Assembly (NCBI GenBank): GCA_965220265.1
Contig: CBDCPM010000003.1
Coordinates: forward strand, 1 to 64,000
Source: Bin87 sp965220265
GTDB lineage: Bacteria > Chloroflexota > Dehalococcoidia > Lucifugimonadales > UBA3495
Direction: 5' to 3'
Length of the DNA: 64,000 nt
Part shown: piece by piece, positions 44,701 through 52,236 of the stretch
Layout: each line of letters begins with the position of its first letter
Numbering within the stretch: position 1 is the first letter of the stretch
The notes under the pieces: model-generated
What the model was told of the DNA's origin: nothing
The model's input: the letters and a program-made list of their open reading frames with translations, nothing else
The model's database searches: none
Translations under genes and position numbers: made by a program

Positions 44701-45930
44701 CTGGTCGGCAAGGTTGTAGGTGTATACCCGGCTTTGACTTGTGAAGGCAGTGCTTTCTGGGTTTCCTACGTACAGGGTGGTGGCATCCCCCCAGATGCCG
44801 GTGGGTTCGGTGTTGGACGCGTGCAGCATATCGAAGTCATCGCCCGCCGGCCGGTTGGTGAAGGCGCTTTCCTTGGTACCTTTAGCGAAATCGGCAACAG
44901 TTGCCGATTCGACGAAGTAGGAAATGTTGGGCGTCAGCCCGGTCAATGCAACCGTCACATCAGCACCCGGGGATGGCGTGTCTGCGCTGAAATTGGCGGC
45001 CCAGGCCATCTCGTCGTACGGCCGGAACCGCACGTAAACCGTTCCCTCGTCGCCGGACGCCACTGACACAGTGACCGTGGCGGTGGTCCGCCCGGTGCTC
45101 TTGACGCTGAGCGCGGTGGTGGTGGAAACCGCCAGCGGCACGATCGGCGGCTCCGACCCCTGCCTGGCCGATTCCAGCGGCGGCTGGGGGTTCAGGTCCT
45201 TCTCCAGGGTGATGGCGGTGAAGTTGGAGTGGTGGCTGACCACGCCGTCGCGCAGGGCCTTCACCCGGTAGACGTAGCGCACGCCGCCCTCGGTGGCGTC
45301 GTAGTCAACCCAGGATGTGGCGTCGCTGCCCGTGTCCCGGTCCACCAGCAACAGGTCCTTTTCCCCTTCCAGGGGCCGTCGCCGCAGCACCTGGTAGCCG
45401 GTGACCGATTCGGCCTGCTGGGCCGGCGCGTCCCAGCGCAGGGTCACCGCGCCCTTCTCCACGGCGACGGCCAGGTTGGACGGGGCCCGCTGCGGGCCCA
45501 CGTTGGTCAGGTCATCGTCCAGATTGAAGGCGGCGAAGTTGGAGCGCCCGCTGGCCTCATCTCCGCGCAGGGCCACCACCCGGTAGACGTAGCGCACTCC
45601 CCCCTCGGTGGCGGAGTAGTCGGCGTAGGCGGTGGCGGAGGTGCCGGTGTCGTCCTGCAGGGTCAGCAGGGAATCCTCACCCTGCAGGGGACGGCGGCGG
45701 AGAATCCGGTAGCCGGTCACCGAGCCGCCGTCGCTGGCCGGAGCTGCCCAAGACAGGGTGAGCGCTCCGTCCACCACGGCGGCGGTCAGGTTGGCGGGCG
45801 CCAGGTCCGCCGGGTCCGCGCCCTGGGCGGACGCCGGCCAAGCCAGGATCAGGCCAGCCGTGATCAGGGTAAGCAGTCCGGCGGCCAGGGCCAGCAGGAC
45901 GAGGGGGGAGCTCCCAGCCAGCCTTTTCAT
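38752..45930 (-). CDS. Giant secreted protein with fibronectin type III domains and propeller-like repeats
   Basis: From ATG 45928-45930 the product is 2392 residues. A signal peptide (LVLLALAAGLLTLITAGLIL then ASAQG) is followed by two fibronectin III domains, and then several blades of the form GIWSDGDTMWVIDRDDDKAY interleaved with FN3-like modules starting VTAVSAKSTGRETATATVEV. More FN3 domains follow (VTVTKDDKKLTVAWTAPTDT, repeated), a Calx-beta-like stretch (FTFTVTFNEEVEDFH), and four C-terminal FN3 domains. No LPxTG or membrane anchor is seen. It is probably an extracellular adhesin or matrix protein. The blades may form a beta-propeller. Repeats share long near-identical DNA, so the copy number may vary. 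Confidence 0.85.
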   Translation of the reverse strand: MKRLAGSSPLVLLALAAGLLTLITAGLILAWPASAQGADPADLAPANLTAAVVDGALTLSWAAPASDGGSVTGYRILRRRPLQGEDSLLTLQDDTGTSATAYADYSATEGGVRYVYRVVALRGDEASGRSNFAAFNLDDDLTNVGPQRAPSNLAVAVEKGAVTLRWDAPAQQAESVTGYQVLRRRPLEGEKDLLLVDRDTGSDATSWVDYDATEGGVRYVYRVKALRDGVVSHHSNFTAITLEKDLNPQPPLESARQGSEPPIVPLAVSTTTALSVKSTGRTTATVTVSVASGDEGTVYVRFRPYDEMAWAANFSADTPSPGADVTVALTGLTPNISYFVESATVADFAKGTKESAFTNRPAGDDFDMLHASNTEPTGIWGDATTLYVGNPESTAFTSQSRVYTYNLADQSHASTIKLEDLTDWRADAKAPQGIWSDGTHLWVADEENGYLEAVAFKADPPTYNADESFLFNERGATDTFGLWGNSSVIWVSYDDLNPGQDGIFAYNKGDKGRSSGNDIDLDDDNADPRGIWSDGDTMWVIDRDDDKAYAYVLTTGTTFGDRDTEQEFDLPPDNGNPLGIWSDGDTVWVSDWNDGKIYAYYLPGGSSGPRVTAVSAKSTGRETATATVEVDEDTDATVYLRHRLTSETAWNATLSGATSGTGTPVGIDLTGLTPNATYDLEASPDSNFASGVVSGVFTNRPAGEDFDMLHVSNTIPTGIWGDATTLYVGNPGDTKEAAKVFTYNRDDQAHAGTIAVGGLSGWTGGTSSPQGIWSDGTYLWVADPGGGDVDAVNFKADPPTHNADESFSFSDVASGSDTYGLWGNSSIIWVAWDDTFYISNRIYAFGKGDKKIGHSLSLDGSNAIPRGIWSDGTTMWVIDADDNKAYAYVLSAGATFGDRDQEQEFNLDPANTSPVGIWSDGDTVWVSDQTGGKLYAYYLPLGEPGLTAVSAKSTGRNTATATVEVENPDSAMLSVNLRHRLTTETTWTNATAQVTAGISAAFDLTGLTPNATYDLEASLDSTFMDGTEVGASFTNRPVDRDFGTLHADNDGPKGLSSDGTTMWVVDNGEDHIYGYNLGDKAYNSGKSFGLDTDNHSPRGITNSDGTMWVINDSPKKAFAHNVGTTGTFGSMLTAKEWALDTDNDVPEGAWNDGDTVWVVDRTDRKLYAYDFVTGSTVVARDATKDVSLIADNNFPEGVWSDGTVFWVSDRTDTYIYAYGLDGTRLESSEFDLSSDNGHPRGIWSDGDTLWVADGDADKIYAYYQPPSEPGVTGVSVDSASISTSGATVEVTLNNPDSESLMMHLRYWDTSGSPPASANYTVTTTGTSATVPLSGLSQGVEYQVDASLESDFSEGVASAKFTTLDVAGKPTEVTVTKDDKKLTVAWTAPTDTGGTAITGYKVQWKSGNQGFGSSRQQTAGAADTSDDITVLTNGTEYTVRVLATNSVGDGAWSDEKKGTPSTVPGKPVVSIVQGNTELTVSWTVDDGGSAITGHTLQHKLASVAGWASADVTEVDKAADQTSHTITGLTNGTSYTVRVKATNANGASDWSDEATGAPVAGPSVTDVDTEDLAKTTAKVVVTIANPQSTSETVHMRYKKTADANWSTARTLSTMGTEVKFPLTGLSGGTEYQAQASLDGTFATGVVSHTFTTLNEPGAPTGVTVTKDDKKLTVAWTAPTDTGGTDITGYKVQWKSGNQGFNVSRQHTAGASATSYDITGLTNGTEYTVRVLATNSVGDGAWSDEKKGTPSTVPGKPSVDVSAGNGLLQVRWTVDDGGAAITGHTLQYKLSSVTGWATADVTEVDKAADQTSHTITGLTNGTDYTVRLQATNANGTGAWSDVERGTPTAKPPPSVTIATEESEPIRGPFTFTVTFNEEVEDFHCYEDEPENPPDGPRCEIGAGYVGGALVDVRDFQEVEVNSAGEHVFSARVEDILTGTLAIFVNEGKARAKAGGLGNTFGALQVEVERPVLPDTPGVNFWSANLTPAAIGGYLGYGSVGGPTGGSLSDDEFHRPGQTYTVKALLYNPAQGEVMLDLSHALPNRGERMILAVDGKWVSESNPEQSGVNEGGEALWTYHWHPADPGFEAGQSVDVRLSRQAPNILVTREYAAMSWDDPEDDSITGYRIERRDRDQGGGFRTLVADTGSADTSYTDRSVEPGGRYAYQVTALNDYGESDPSGPVEVEIPGGPPDRPTGLGATASEEAVTLSWDDPQDDGITGYRIERQDREGGDGFATLVADTGNADTGYTDGTVEAGGSYAYRVSASNGDGESPPSAAANADVPGGNPSGGQAPAKPTGLNAVASGGNVVLTWANPNDDGITGYRIWRRNRDRDPAGQFSVLVDDTHSDATMFTDRGVKPDTRYAYRIAAVNDAGESQWSGSARVRTPPAPVHRDG

Positions 45931-45941
45931 GGCTAAAACTC

Positions 45942-45954
45942 GGGGGGGGGGGGG
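45942..45954 (-). repeat. 13-base homopolymeric C tract in the leader of the giant surface protein gene
   Basis: On the coding strand 13 consecutive C precede CGAGTTTTAGCC and the start ATG, so the tract ends 11 bases before the start and occupies the place of a Shine-Dalgarno. Such tracts change length readily during replication. The frame is also open through the tract from an upstream ATG (46104). Confidence 0.85.
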
Positions 45955-46095
45955 CAATAACGGGCGATGCGCATGATGCTTGGCTACCTGATCAGGGCGA
46001 GGGGCTTGCTTTGATATGAGGCGTCGGTTTCGGGATGGTCGGTTGACTGGTATGTTTGGGCCTCCCGCCGGATTTTCAGGCTGGGAGCGAGCGGC

Positions 46096-46101
46096 ATTAT
46101 A
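46096..46101 (-). promoter_or_regulatory. Likely -10 box for the giant surface protein gene
   Basis: A perfect TATAAT on the minus strand, about 165 bases before the start codon. No good -35 is seen at 16-18 bases. If used, transcription starts downstream of the alternative ATG at 46104, which favours the start at 45930 and places the C tract in the untranslated leader. Confidence 0.4.
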
Positions 46102-46345
46102 CACTACCGACGTGTGCTTCCATATAGACTAAGACTGACTGGATAGCAATAGTTTCACTATTTTTCACTTTCTCGAGCATTCACCCGTGGCGCGCCGCCC
46201 CCAGGATGAAACAACGGAGCGCGCCGCCATCGCCGGACAGGTTCGTCGCCATGCGACGGGCCCAGCGCGTGCGGAAGCGCTGCGGGCGCACCGGCGCTGA
46301 CCCCCCGACGGCGCCCGGTCCGGCCGGGCCCAGGCCATCCGCTCA

Positions 46346-46372
46346 CCGGGCGAGCGTTGCCCGCTCGCCCGG
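46346..46372. repeat. Strong GC hairpin
   Basis: CCGGGCGAGC (46346-46355) and GCTCGCCCGG (46363-46372) form a perfect 10-bp stem with a 7-base loop. No T-run follows. It lies immediately before a candidate promoter, so it could be a terminator for transcripts from the left or a regulatory site. Confidence 0.7.
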
Positions 46373-46376
46373 CATA

Positions 46377-46404
46377 TTGACGCGACACCGCGCGCATGTA
46401 TCAT
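46377..46404 (+). promoter_or_regulatory. Sigma-70-type promoter ahead of sulfotransferase/glycosyltransferase pair
   Basis: TTGACG (46377-46382) and TATCAT (46399-46404) are separated by 16 bases, a good match to a housekeeping promoter. An AT-rich patch in GC-rich DNA surrounds it. Confidence 0.55.
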
Positions 46405-46424
46405 CATGGTATAACAGTGTGGAT

Positions 46425-46445
46425 TTATCCGTTATCACCGGATAA
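46425..46445 (+). promoter_or_regulatory. Inverted repeat just downstream of the promoter (possible operator)
   Basis: TTATCCG (46425-46431) and CGGATAA (46439-46445) flank TTATCAC. A 7-bp dyad 20 bases past the -10 is where a repressor site or 5' leader hairpin would lie. Its binding protein is unknown. Confidence 0.4.
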
Positions 46446-46552
46446 CCTGTACTACGGACACAGGTGGCCATGCCCTGGCCCGGCGCCGGCGGGACCCCCC
46501 GCGGAGCATCATCATCCCAAACCCACATCAACAGCACGACTACCTGCTGGCC

Positions 46553-47374
46553 GTGGGCCCGGGCCGTTCCGGCACCGATTTCCTGTTCCAGCTCCTGCGC
46601 GCCCATCCCGAGTTCGCCTTCCCCGAAATCAAGGAGGGCGGCTACTACCGCTCCCCGGGCCGCTTCCGGAGGGCCCGCCGCCGCATCGCCGGACCCAGGG
46701 TGCTGGCCGACGTCAGCAACCGGGCCTATCGAGATCCCCGCCTAACCACCCGCCTCCGGGCCCTGGACGAGGCCGGCGTGCGCACCCTGGTGGTGGTGAC
46801 CATCCGGGACCACGTGGCCCGGGCCGAGTCGACGATGCTCTTTCGGGCCAGCCGTGGGGAACCCTCCGCCTGGCTGGGCCGGCGGTTCCTGGAGCATCGG
46901 GTGGTGGCCGACCGGCTCACCAGCCGGCAGCTTGAGGCGATCTGCGACAGCGGCGCCGACGTCATGATCGTCGACTTCGACCGCCTGGTGAACCGGACCG
47001 CCGCGACGCTGGCGCGCCTCGCCGACCGCTGCGGCGTGGCCCCCTTCGCCGCGGCAAACGCCATCCGTCCCGTCAACCCGTCGGTCCAGGCCCGCTGGAT
47101 GCCATTCTCCGCTTTGGGCAAGCTGGCCGCCGTGCTGCTGCGCCGGGCCGGCGCCCACGGCGCCCTGCAGCGGGTCAAGGACTCGCCGGCGGTGCGCCGC
47201 CTCTTCTTCCATGGCCCGGAGGTCCGCCCGGCGCGCCCGCAAATATCACCGGCGAACCGGTCGCTCCTGCAACGGGAAAACGCCCGGTGCCGGACGGCGA
47301 TGGCCCGACGCGCCGCGGCCGTCAGCCGGGACCGGGGGGACCTCAGGCCCGTTCCCGACGGAGCCGACTCGTGA
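46553..47374 (+). CDS. Sulfotransferase (PAPS-dependent type)
   Basis: About 273 residues. The N-terminus VGPGRSGTDFLFQLLRAHPE matches the 5'-phosphosulfate-binding loop of sulfotransferases, and the mid-region TLVVVTIRDHVARAESTMLF matches the 3'-phosphate-binding RDP/SxxxS region (IRDHVARAEST). The P-loop lies at residue 2 with the GTG start at 46553, closer than usual; the frame is open upstream (reading HQQHDYLLAV), so translation may begin earlier at a non-standard codon. It is the most divergent of the four sulfotransferases in the window. Its stop overlaps the start of the glycosyltransferase gene (GTGA), so they are co-translated. Confidence 0.8.
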   Translation: MGPGRSGTDFLFQLLRAHPEFAFPEIKEGGYYRSPGRFRRARRRIAGPRVLADVSNRAYRDPRLTTRLRALDEAGVRTLVVVTIRDHVARAESTMLFRASRGEPSAWLGRRFLEHRVVADRLTSRQLEAICDSGADVMIVDFDRLVNRTAATLARLADRCGVAPFAAANAIRPVNPSVQARWMPFSALGKLAAVLLRRAGAHGALQRVKDSPAVRRLFFHGPEVRPARPQISPANRSLLQRENARCRTAMARRAAAVSRDRGDLRPVPDGADS

Positions 47375-48381
47375 AGCCCCTGCCCCAGGATCCGCCCGCG
47401 GTCAGCGTGGTCATTCCCTGCCGCAACGCCCCTGGCACCATCGTCGCCACCCTGGATTCCATCGTGGCCCAGCGCTACGACGGCCCACTGGAAATCATCG
47501 TCGCCGACGGCTCCGACGACGACCGGACCGCGCGGGTCATCCGGGAGGCCCATCCCGGGGTCCGCGTGATACCCAACCCCGAGCGGATCGCGTCCACCGC
47601 GCTGAACCGCGCCGTCGCGGCATCCGCCGGTGAGGTCATCCTCCGCTGCGATGCCCACGCCGAACTCACCCCGGGCTACATCGCCCGGGCGGTGGCCACG
47701 CTGCGGCGGACGGGAGCGGCCAACGTGGGCGGACGGCAGATCCCGGTGGGCGACGGCCGGTTCGCCAGGGCGGTGGGCCTGGCCCTAACCACCCCGCTGG
47801 GCGCCGGCGACTCGCGCTACAAGACGGGCGGCCCCGAGGGGCCGGTGGACACGGTGTACCTGGGCGTGTTCCGCCGCGAGGCCCTGGAAGCGGTGGGCGG
47901 CTTCGACCCCACGCTCCTGCGCAACCAGGACTACGAGCTCAACTGGCGACTGCGCCGGTCGGGAGGGACGGTGTGGTTCGATCCGGAGCTGCGCGTGCTG
48001 TACCGGCCCCGCCGGAGCCTGCGCCAGCTGGCCCGGCAGTACTTCAGCTACGGACGCTGGAAGGCGGCGATGCTGCTGCGCCATCCGAGATCAACCCGGC
48101 CCCGTCAGCTGGCCGCTCCGGCCCTGTGCGCGGGCCTGGGCCTGTCCGCGGCGCTCTGCGCCGGGCCCGAGCCCCGGCTGGCCCTGGCGCTTCCGCTGGT
48201 CTACCTGCTGTCGCTGGCCATCGGCTCGGCGGCGGTGGGCATTCGCCGCCGGGACCGGGCCGCCCTGCTGCTGCCCCTGGCCCTGGCCACCATGCACCTC
48301 AGCTGGGGCCTCGGGTTCTTCCTGCCGGCGCGCCGCCTGCGCCACTCCGCCGCGCCGCCGCCGACACCGGCAGAGCGCTGA
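47371..48381 (+). CDS. Family 2 glycosyltransferase with membrane tail
   Basis: A 336-residue protein from GTG 47371, which overlaps the sulfotransferase stop as GTGA. It has the GT-A fold marks of family 2: VSVVIPCRNAPGTIVATLDS, LEIIVADGSDDDRTARVI, and ILRCDAHAELTPG with the metal-binding DxH/D region, then LRNQDYELNWRLRRSG near the catalytic ED. Two or three hydrophobic segments occupy the C-terminus (about residues 245-320). It probably adds a sugar to a lipid-linked glycan on the cytosolic membrane face. Acceptor and donor cannot be predicted. Confidence 0.9.
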   Translation: MKPLPQDPPAVSVVIPCRNAPGTIVATLDSIVAQRYDGPLEIIVADGSDDDRTARVIREAHPGVRVIPNPERIASTALNRAVAASAGEVILRCDAHAELTPGYIARAVATLRRTGAANVGGRQIPVGDGRFARAVGLALTTPLGAGDSRYKTGGPEGPVDTVYLGVFRREALEAVGGFDPTLLRNQDYELNWRLRRSGGTVWFDPELRVLYRPRRSLRQLARQYFSYGRWKAAMLLRHPRSTRPRQLAAPALCAGLGLSAALCAGPEPRLALALPLVYLLSLAIGSAAVGIRRRDRAALLLPLALATMHLSWGLGFFLPARRLRHSAAPPPTPAER

Positions 48382-48423
48382 GCGCGGCATCCGGACCTGA
48401 GGCGGCCACGCGGCGCACCCTCC

Positions 48424-50322
48424 TCACCACCCGCGCCCGTCGGGACCGGCGTCGGCAGCGCTGCCCGAAGCGCTCGGCAGGACCGTCAGCTCCTGCAGGT
48501 AGGGAGAATGCGGGGCCACCCTCTTAAGTTCGCCGGCGTGATGTTCGGCCAACCGCAGGTACCGTTCCTGCCGCTGCGACGCCGACTCGTAGAATCGGGT
48601 CGCCAGGTAGTGCGTATACCAGCTGTCGGGCTCGTCGGCCAGGCTCAGCTCGATCTCCGCGCCGACCAGCGCCATGACCTGGTCCAGCTCATCCTCGGGA
48701 AGAGACGACATGACGTTGATGGTGTTGACCACCATGGCGGTGCGCCAGTGGCCGGCCAGCGGCGGAAATTCCCGGTAGAGTTCCCGGGCCTCCCGCAGGG
48801 TCTCCGGCCAGGTCTGCTGCAGCGCGATGTTCTGGGCCCCCAGGAAGGGTTTCACGTTCCACTGGACCAGGCTGAAGACCAGCGCCGCCGCCACCAGCGC
48901 CGCCACCGCCGGAGCCGCGTACCGCCGGCGGGCCCGGGCGGTCAGCCCGCCGGCCAACCGGCGACCCCAGGACGGCCAGAAAGGCCAGGACGGCCAGGTC
49001 CGCAGCAGTCCCCCGACCCCGTGCTCCTGGGACGCGAAGAAGGCGACCACCAGCGCAAACTGCAGCATGAAGGACTGGGTGTCGAACAGGAACAGGCTGA
49101 TCGTCAGATACCCGGCCAGCGCCGCGGCCATGGCCAGCGCAAACCGCCGCTCCACGCCCTCCCGGTCCAGCGCCAGGCGCAGCGCCGTGAGCGCCAGCGC
49201 CAGCCAGAGCACCGAGTAGACAAAAAATCCCGCCGTGCCCGTGCTCACCAGCGTGTCCAGCGCCTTGTTGTGGGCCTGGTCCACGGAATGGCCCGAGTAC
49301 TCGTCCACGGTTATGTGACGACCCCACGCCGAGCGGTAGTTCTCCGGTCCCCAGCCCAGCAGCGGCCGCTCCCGGTATGCCTCCAGCCCGATCCGCAGCG
49401 TGTTCAGACGGTTGCGGGCGCTCCGGCCCTCCTCACCCGCCACGGCCACCGACAGCCGCCGGGACATCACGTCGTACTTCGCCGGCAGGCCCAGGCTGCC
49501 GCCCAGCAGCCCCACCGCGGTAACCGCAACCAACACCGTCAGCGCCGCCAGCGCGGCGCCGACCACCATCCGGCGCCGGTCCAGCAGCAGCGCGCCGGCG
49601 GCGAACACCAGCGCCATCGCCACCACCCCCAGCAGCCCGGACCGGGCGGCCGAGGTCCACAGCGCCGCCAGGTTCAACACCACCGCCGCCGCCACCAGGT
49701 ACCGGGTCCACGCGCCCCGCCAGCGCCAGTGGTCCCTCCAGGGGCAGAGCAGCAGCGCGACGCCGAAACCGGCGTTCATCGCCGCGTAGGCCCCCAGGAA
49801 AAGCCCCGAGCCCAGCGTGGAGCCGGCCCGCGCCACCTCGGAAAACACCCAGACCCACCCGACCAGGCCCAGGTATCCGGCCAACCCCAGCGCCGAGACC
49901 GCCGCTCCCACCACCAGGTGCGCGCCGAGCAGCGCCTGCCAGGCCGGGAAGGTGCGGAACACCGACGCCGCCACCAGGATGAAACCGCACCAGTGGGCCA
50001 GCTCCACGACGCCGTGCATCCGTTCGTAGCCGGACCACAGGCTCCGGCCGACGTTCACGCCCAACAGCGCCGCCAGCGTCGATACCCCCAGCCACGCCAG
50101 CAGCGCCAGCAGGATGACCGACGGACGGGGCCGGTACTCGGGCGCCCGCCAGGCCAGCAGCAGCCAGCCCGCGAACGCGATCTCAACCAGAGATCGGGCC
50201 AAGAGGGACTTGCCCACCACGAAGGGAAACACGGTGGTGTAGCTCACCACCAGCGGTATCAGGCACACCAGCGCCAGACACACCCTCACCCCGGTCAACA
50301 GGTATCGTTCCCGCTGCGTCAT
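48424..50322 (-). CDS. O-antigen ligase/polymerase-like membrane protein (Wzy_C type)
   Basis: A 632-residue membrane protein with about a dozen hydrophobic segments in the first 460 residues and a soluble C-terminal domain. The periplasmic loop region RNRLNTLRIGLEAYRERPLL, GWGPENYRSAW and HSVDQAHNKALDTLVSTG carries the conserved Arg/His pattern of the Wzy_C (RfaL/WaaL-like) superfamily, which join or polymerise glycans on a polyprenyl carrier. The C-terminal part (residues 500-600) is helical, perhaps TPR-like. Whether it is a ligase or a polymerase cannot be told from sequence. It faces the glycosyltransferase gene convergently with a 42-base gap. Confidence 0.85.
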   Translation of the reverse strand: MTQRERYLLTGVRVCLALVCLIPLVVSYTTVFPFVVGKSLLARSLVEIAFAGWLLLAWRAPEYRPRPSVILLALLAWLGVSTLAALLGVNVGRSLWSGYERMHGVVELAHWCGFILVAASVFRTFPAWQALLGAHLVVGAAVSALGLAGYLGLVGWVWVFSEVARAGSTLGSGLFLGAYAAMNAGFGVALLLCPWRDHWRWRGAWTRYLVAAAVVLNLAALWTSAARSGLLGVVAMALVFAAGALLLDRRRMVVGAALAALTVLVAVTAVGLLGGSLGLPAKYDVMSRRLSVAVAGEEGRSARNRLNTLRIGLEAYRERPLLGWGPENYRSAWGRHITVDEYSGHSVDQAHNKALDTLVSTGTAGFFVYSVLWLALALTALRLALDREGVERRFALAMAAALAGYLTISLFLFDTQSFMLQFALVVAFFASQEHGVGGLLRTWPSWPFWPSWGRRLAGGLTARARRRYAAPAVAALVAAALVFSLVQWNVKPFLGAQNIALQQTWPETLREARELYREFPPLAGHWRTAMVVNTINVMSSLPEDELDQVMALVGAEIELSLADEPDSWYTHYLATRFYESASQRQERYLRLAEHHAGELKRVAPHSPYLQELTVLPSASGSAADAGPDGRGW

Positions 50323-50374
50323 GACACCGATACCACCCGCAGTCCGCGCCCCATGGCGATATCGTCAACCGGTG

Positions 50375-50449
50375 CCGGATGGGGTCTTGCCGCATGGGGT
50401 TTTCCCGGATGGAGTTTTCCCGGATGACGTTTTGCCGCATGGGGTTTTT
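50375..50449. repeat. Five tandem 15-bp repeats
   Basis: Units of the type CCGGATGGAGTTTTC repeat five times without gap with 1-4 changes each. The array lies 53 bases before the ATG of the O-antigen ligase-like gene, in its probable leader or promoter. Confidence 0.8.
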
Positions 50450-50575
50450 CGGAATTCACGTCGAGCCTCCTCCCGGCATGATACCGCACCGGCCCGCTCC
50501 GCCGGCCCGATCCGCAATGGCGAGCTGACACGCCGTCGGGTATTCCATCTCCATGATGGTCACGACCAGTGATGG

Positions 50576-51388
50576 TCAAGACCAGATGGCCCAGGCCAGC
50601 GTTGCCAGTCCCAGTACGACGCTCCAGGGAGCGAACCACCGCAGACGGCCGGCCTCGACCCAGGCCACCGTCCACCGGGCCGTGACCAGGGCGAGGCAGA
50701 AGGTGGCCGCGAACACCGCGAACAGCGCCAGTCCCGATTCCCAGTTGGCGAACCACCGGAGCGGTTCCGGCCAGACCCGCGCCGACCACAGCGCCGCCGC
50801 CGCCGCCATCACCAGCGGAGCCAACAGCAGCGACAGGTCGGCGGCGGCCCTCGGCCCCAGCCCCAGGTGCATCCCCGCCGCCATCGTCAACCCCTGACGG
50901 GACAGGCCCGGCGCGATCGCCAGCGCCTGGGCCAGGCCCATCGCCTGAACCCAGGACAACTCCGGAAGCGCGCCGGCGTCATGGCGACCGCCCCGGGGCG
51001 CGGTCCAAAGCGCCGCGGCGTTGACCAGCATCATCACGCCCAGAAGCCACGCCGACAGCCACCAGCGGTACATCGCCGGCTGCGTCAGCGCCAGCAGCAG
51101 CGCGGCTCCCGCCGCTCCCGTCACCGCCTCCGCCGCAGCGCAGCGCACCACGAACCGCCTCGCCCCGCCGTCGCGCCGGACGCTCCGCACCAGGGACCAG
51201 CAGGTCCGGCGATGGTACGCCAGCGCCGCCAGCGCCGTGGCCAGGTGCAGCCAGGTGGCCAGCAGCAGCGGCTCCGCCGGCGCGCCCACGATGATGCCCA
51301 GCAGTTCCAGATGGCCGCTGCTGGAAACGGGCAGGAACTCGGTGACGCCCTGCACCACCGCGTAGAGCAGCAGAACCCAGCCCAGCAT
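50576..51388 (-). CDS. uppP: Undecaprenyl-diphosphatase UppP (BacA type)
   Basis: A 270-residue membrane enzyme with eight or so hydrophobic segments. Signature motifs are present: QGVTEFLPVSSSGHLELLG at residues 13-31 and IAPGLSRQGLTMAAG in the middle, which carry the catalytic Glu, Ser and Arg. It hydrolyses undecaprenyl diphosphate to the monophosphate at the membrane, recycling the lipid carrier used by the priming transferase, flippase and polymerase of this cluster. The length is normal. It is the only carrier-recycling gene in the window; UppP also confers bacitracin resistance in other bacteria. Confidence 0.93.
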   Translation of the reverse strand: MLGWVLLLYAVVQGVTEFLPVSSSGHLELLGIIVGAPAEPLLLATWLHLATALAALAYHRRTCWSLVRSVRRDGGARRFVVRCAAAEAVTGAAGAALLLALTQPAMYRWWLSAWLLGVMMLVNAAALWTAPRGGRHDAGALPELSWVQAMGLAQALAIAPGLSRQGLTMAAGMHLGLGPRAAADLSLLLAPLVMAAAAALWSARVWPEPLRWFANWESGLALFAVFAATFCLALVTARWTVAWVEAGRLRWFAPWSVVLGLATLAWAIWS

Positions 51389-51406
51389 GTCCGGTGCGTC
51401 CCGACG

Positions 51407-52087
51407 CTATCGGCGGCGCAGCCCTCTCTTGATGGGCCGCACCATGCGGTCCGGAAGCATCCTCTTCACCGGCACGGGGATTTTTGACGCCAGCCGGGCC
51501 GCCAGCGGGTGCAGCCTCGCATTCTCCCGGGTCCAGTGCCGCGCCGACGACGACGGCAGGCCGATGAAGTCGCACAGCAGCTCCGGCGAGTCGCGTTCGA
51601 TGTCGAAGACCAGCAGGCGGTCCTCCGGGATACCGGCCATCACGCCGCGGTGATGCTCATCCCAGTCCCGCGACCATAGCTCCGCCAACTCGTCCGGGTC
51701 GCTGGTGCCCCAGCGGGCCTCGAAATAGTCCATCCTCCAGTACCGCCTTTCGGGGTTGTTGGGCAGCATGCTCCGAATCCAACCCTCCCGACTGCGGGTA
51801 TTCAGGATGAACCGGGAATTCTCGTAGGTCTCCATCAGCTCCGGCCAGCGCCGGAAACCGTCGAACCAGGCGTGCGGCGTCGAGTACTCCATGTGGGTGA
51901 ACGCGTCGAAGCGCTCGTAGCCGCGGAGCAGCGGGAGCCCCTCGCCCAGATTGCGCTCCATGGTGCGCCCGAGACGGCCCCAGTCAAAATGCACCGCCGG
52001 GATGCCGTTGCGATTGAAAAAAGCCGCGATCGAGGTGGTGCCGCACCGCTTGAACCCGATCTGGAAGTACTTGGTAGGCTCGTCCAT
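51407..52087 (-). CDS. Sulfotransferase family protein (paralogue A)
   Basis: A 226-residue protein starting MDEPTKYFQIGFKRCGTTSI. The GFKRCGTTS segment is the 5'-phosphosulfate-binding loop, and SRFILNTRSREGWIRSML matches the 3'-phosphate-binding region. ATG 52085-52087 was chosen because it aligns with the starts of the two close paralogues at 53.7 and 56.1 kb; a TTG 13 codons upstream is the alternative. No signal or membrane segment is present, so it works in the cytosol on a soluble or lipid-linked acceptor. It precedes uppP by 18 bases on the same strand. Confidence 0.85.
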   Translation of the reverse strand: MDEPTKYFQIGFKRCGTTSIAAFFNRNGIPAVHFDWGRLGRTMERNLGEGLPLLRGYERFDAFTHMEYSTPHAWFDGFRRWPELMETYENSRFILNTRSREGWIRSMLPNNPERRYWRMDYFEARWGTSDPDELAELWSRDWDEHHRGVMAGIPEDRLLVFDIERDSPELLCDFIGLPSSSARHWTRENARLHPLAARLASKIPVPVKRMLPDRMVRPIKRGLRRR

Positions 52088-52236
52088 TTCCCACTCGCGC
52101 TCCTGGTATCGTGAATGTTTCGCCAATCCGAATTTCCTGCCAGCCTGAAGTATCGCACCGGCGTAATTGATAATGATAGCCGACCGCTTCCACCCAGGGC
52201 CGCCCGCGGGTGCGGGGCATCACCGCAAGCACGGCG

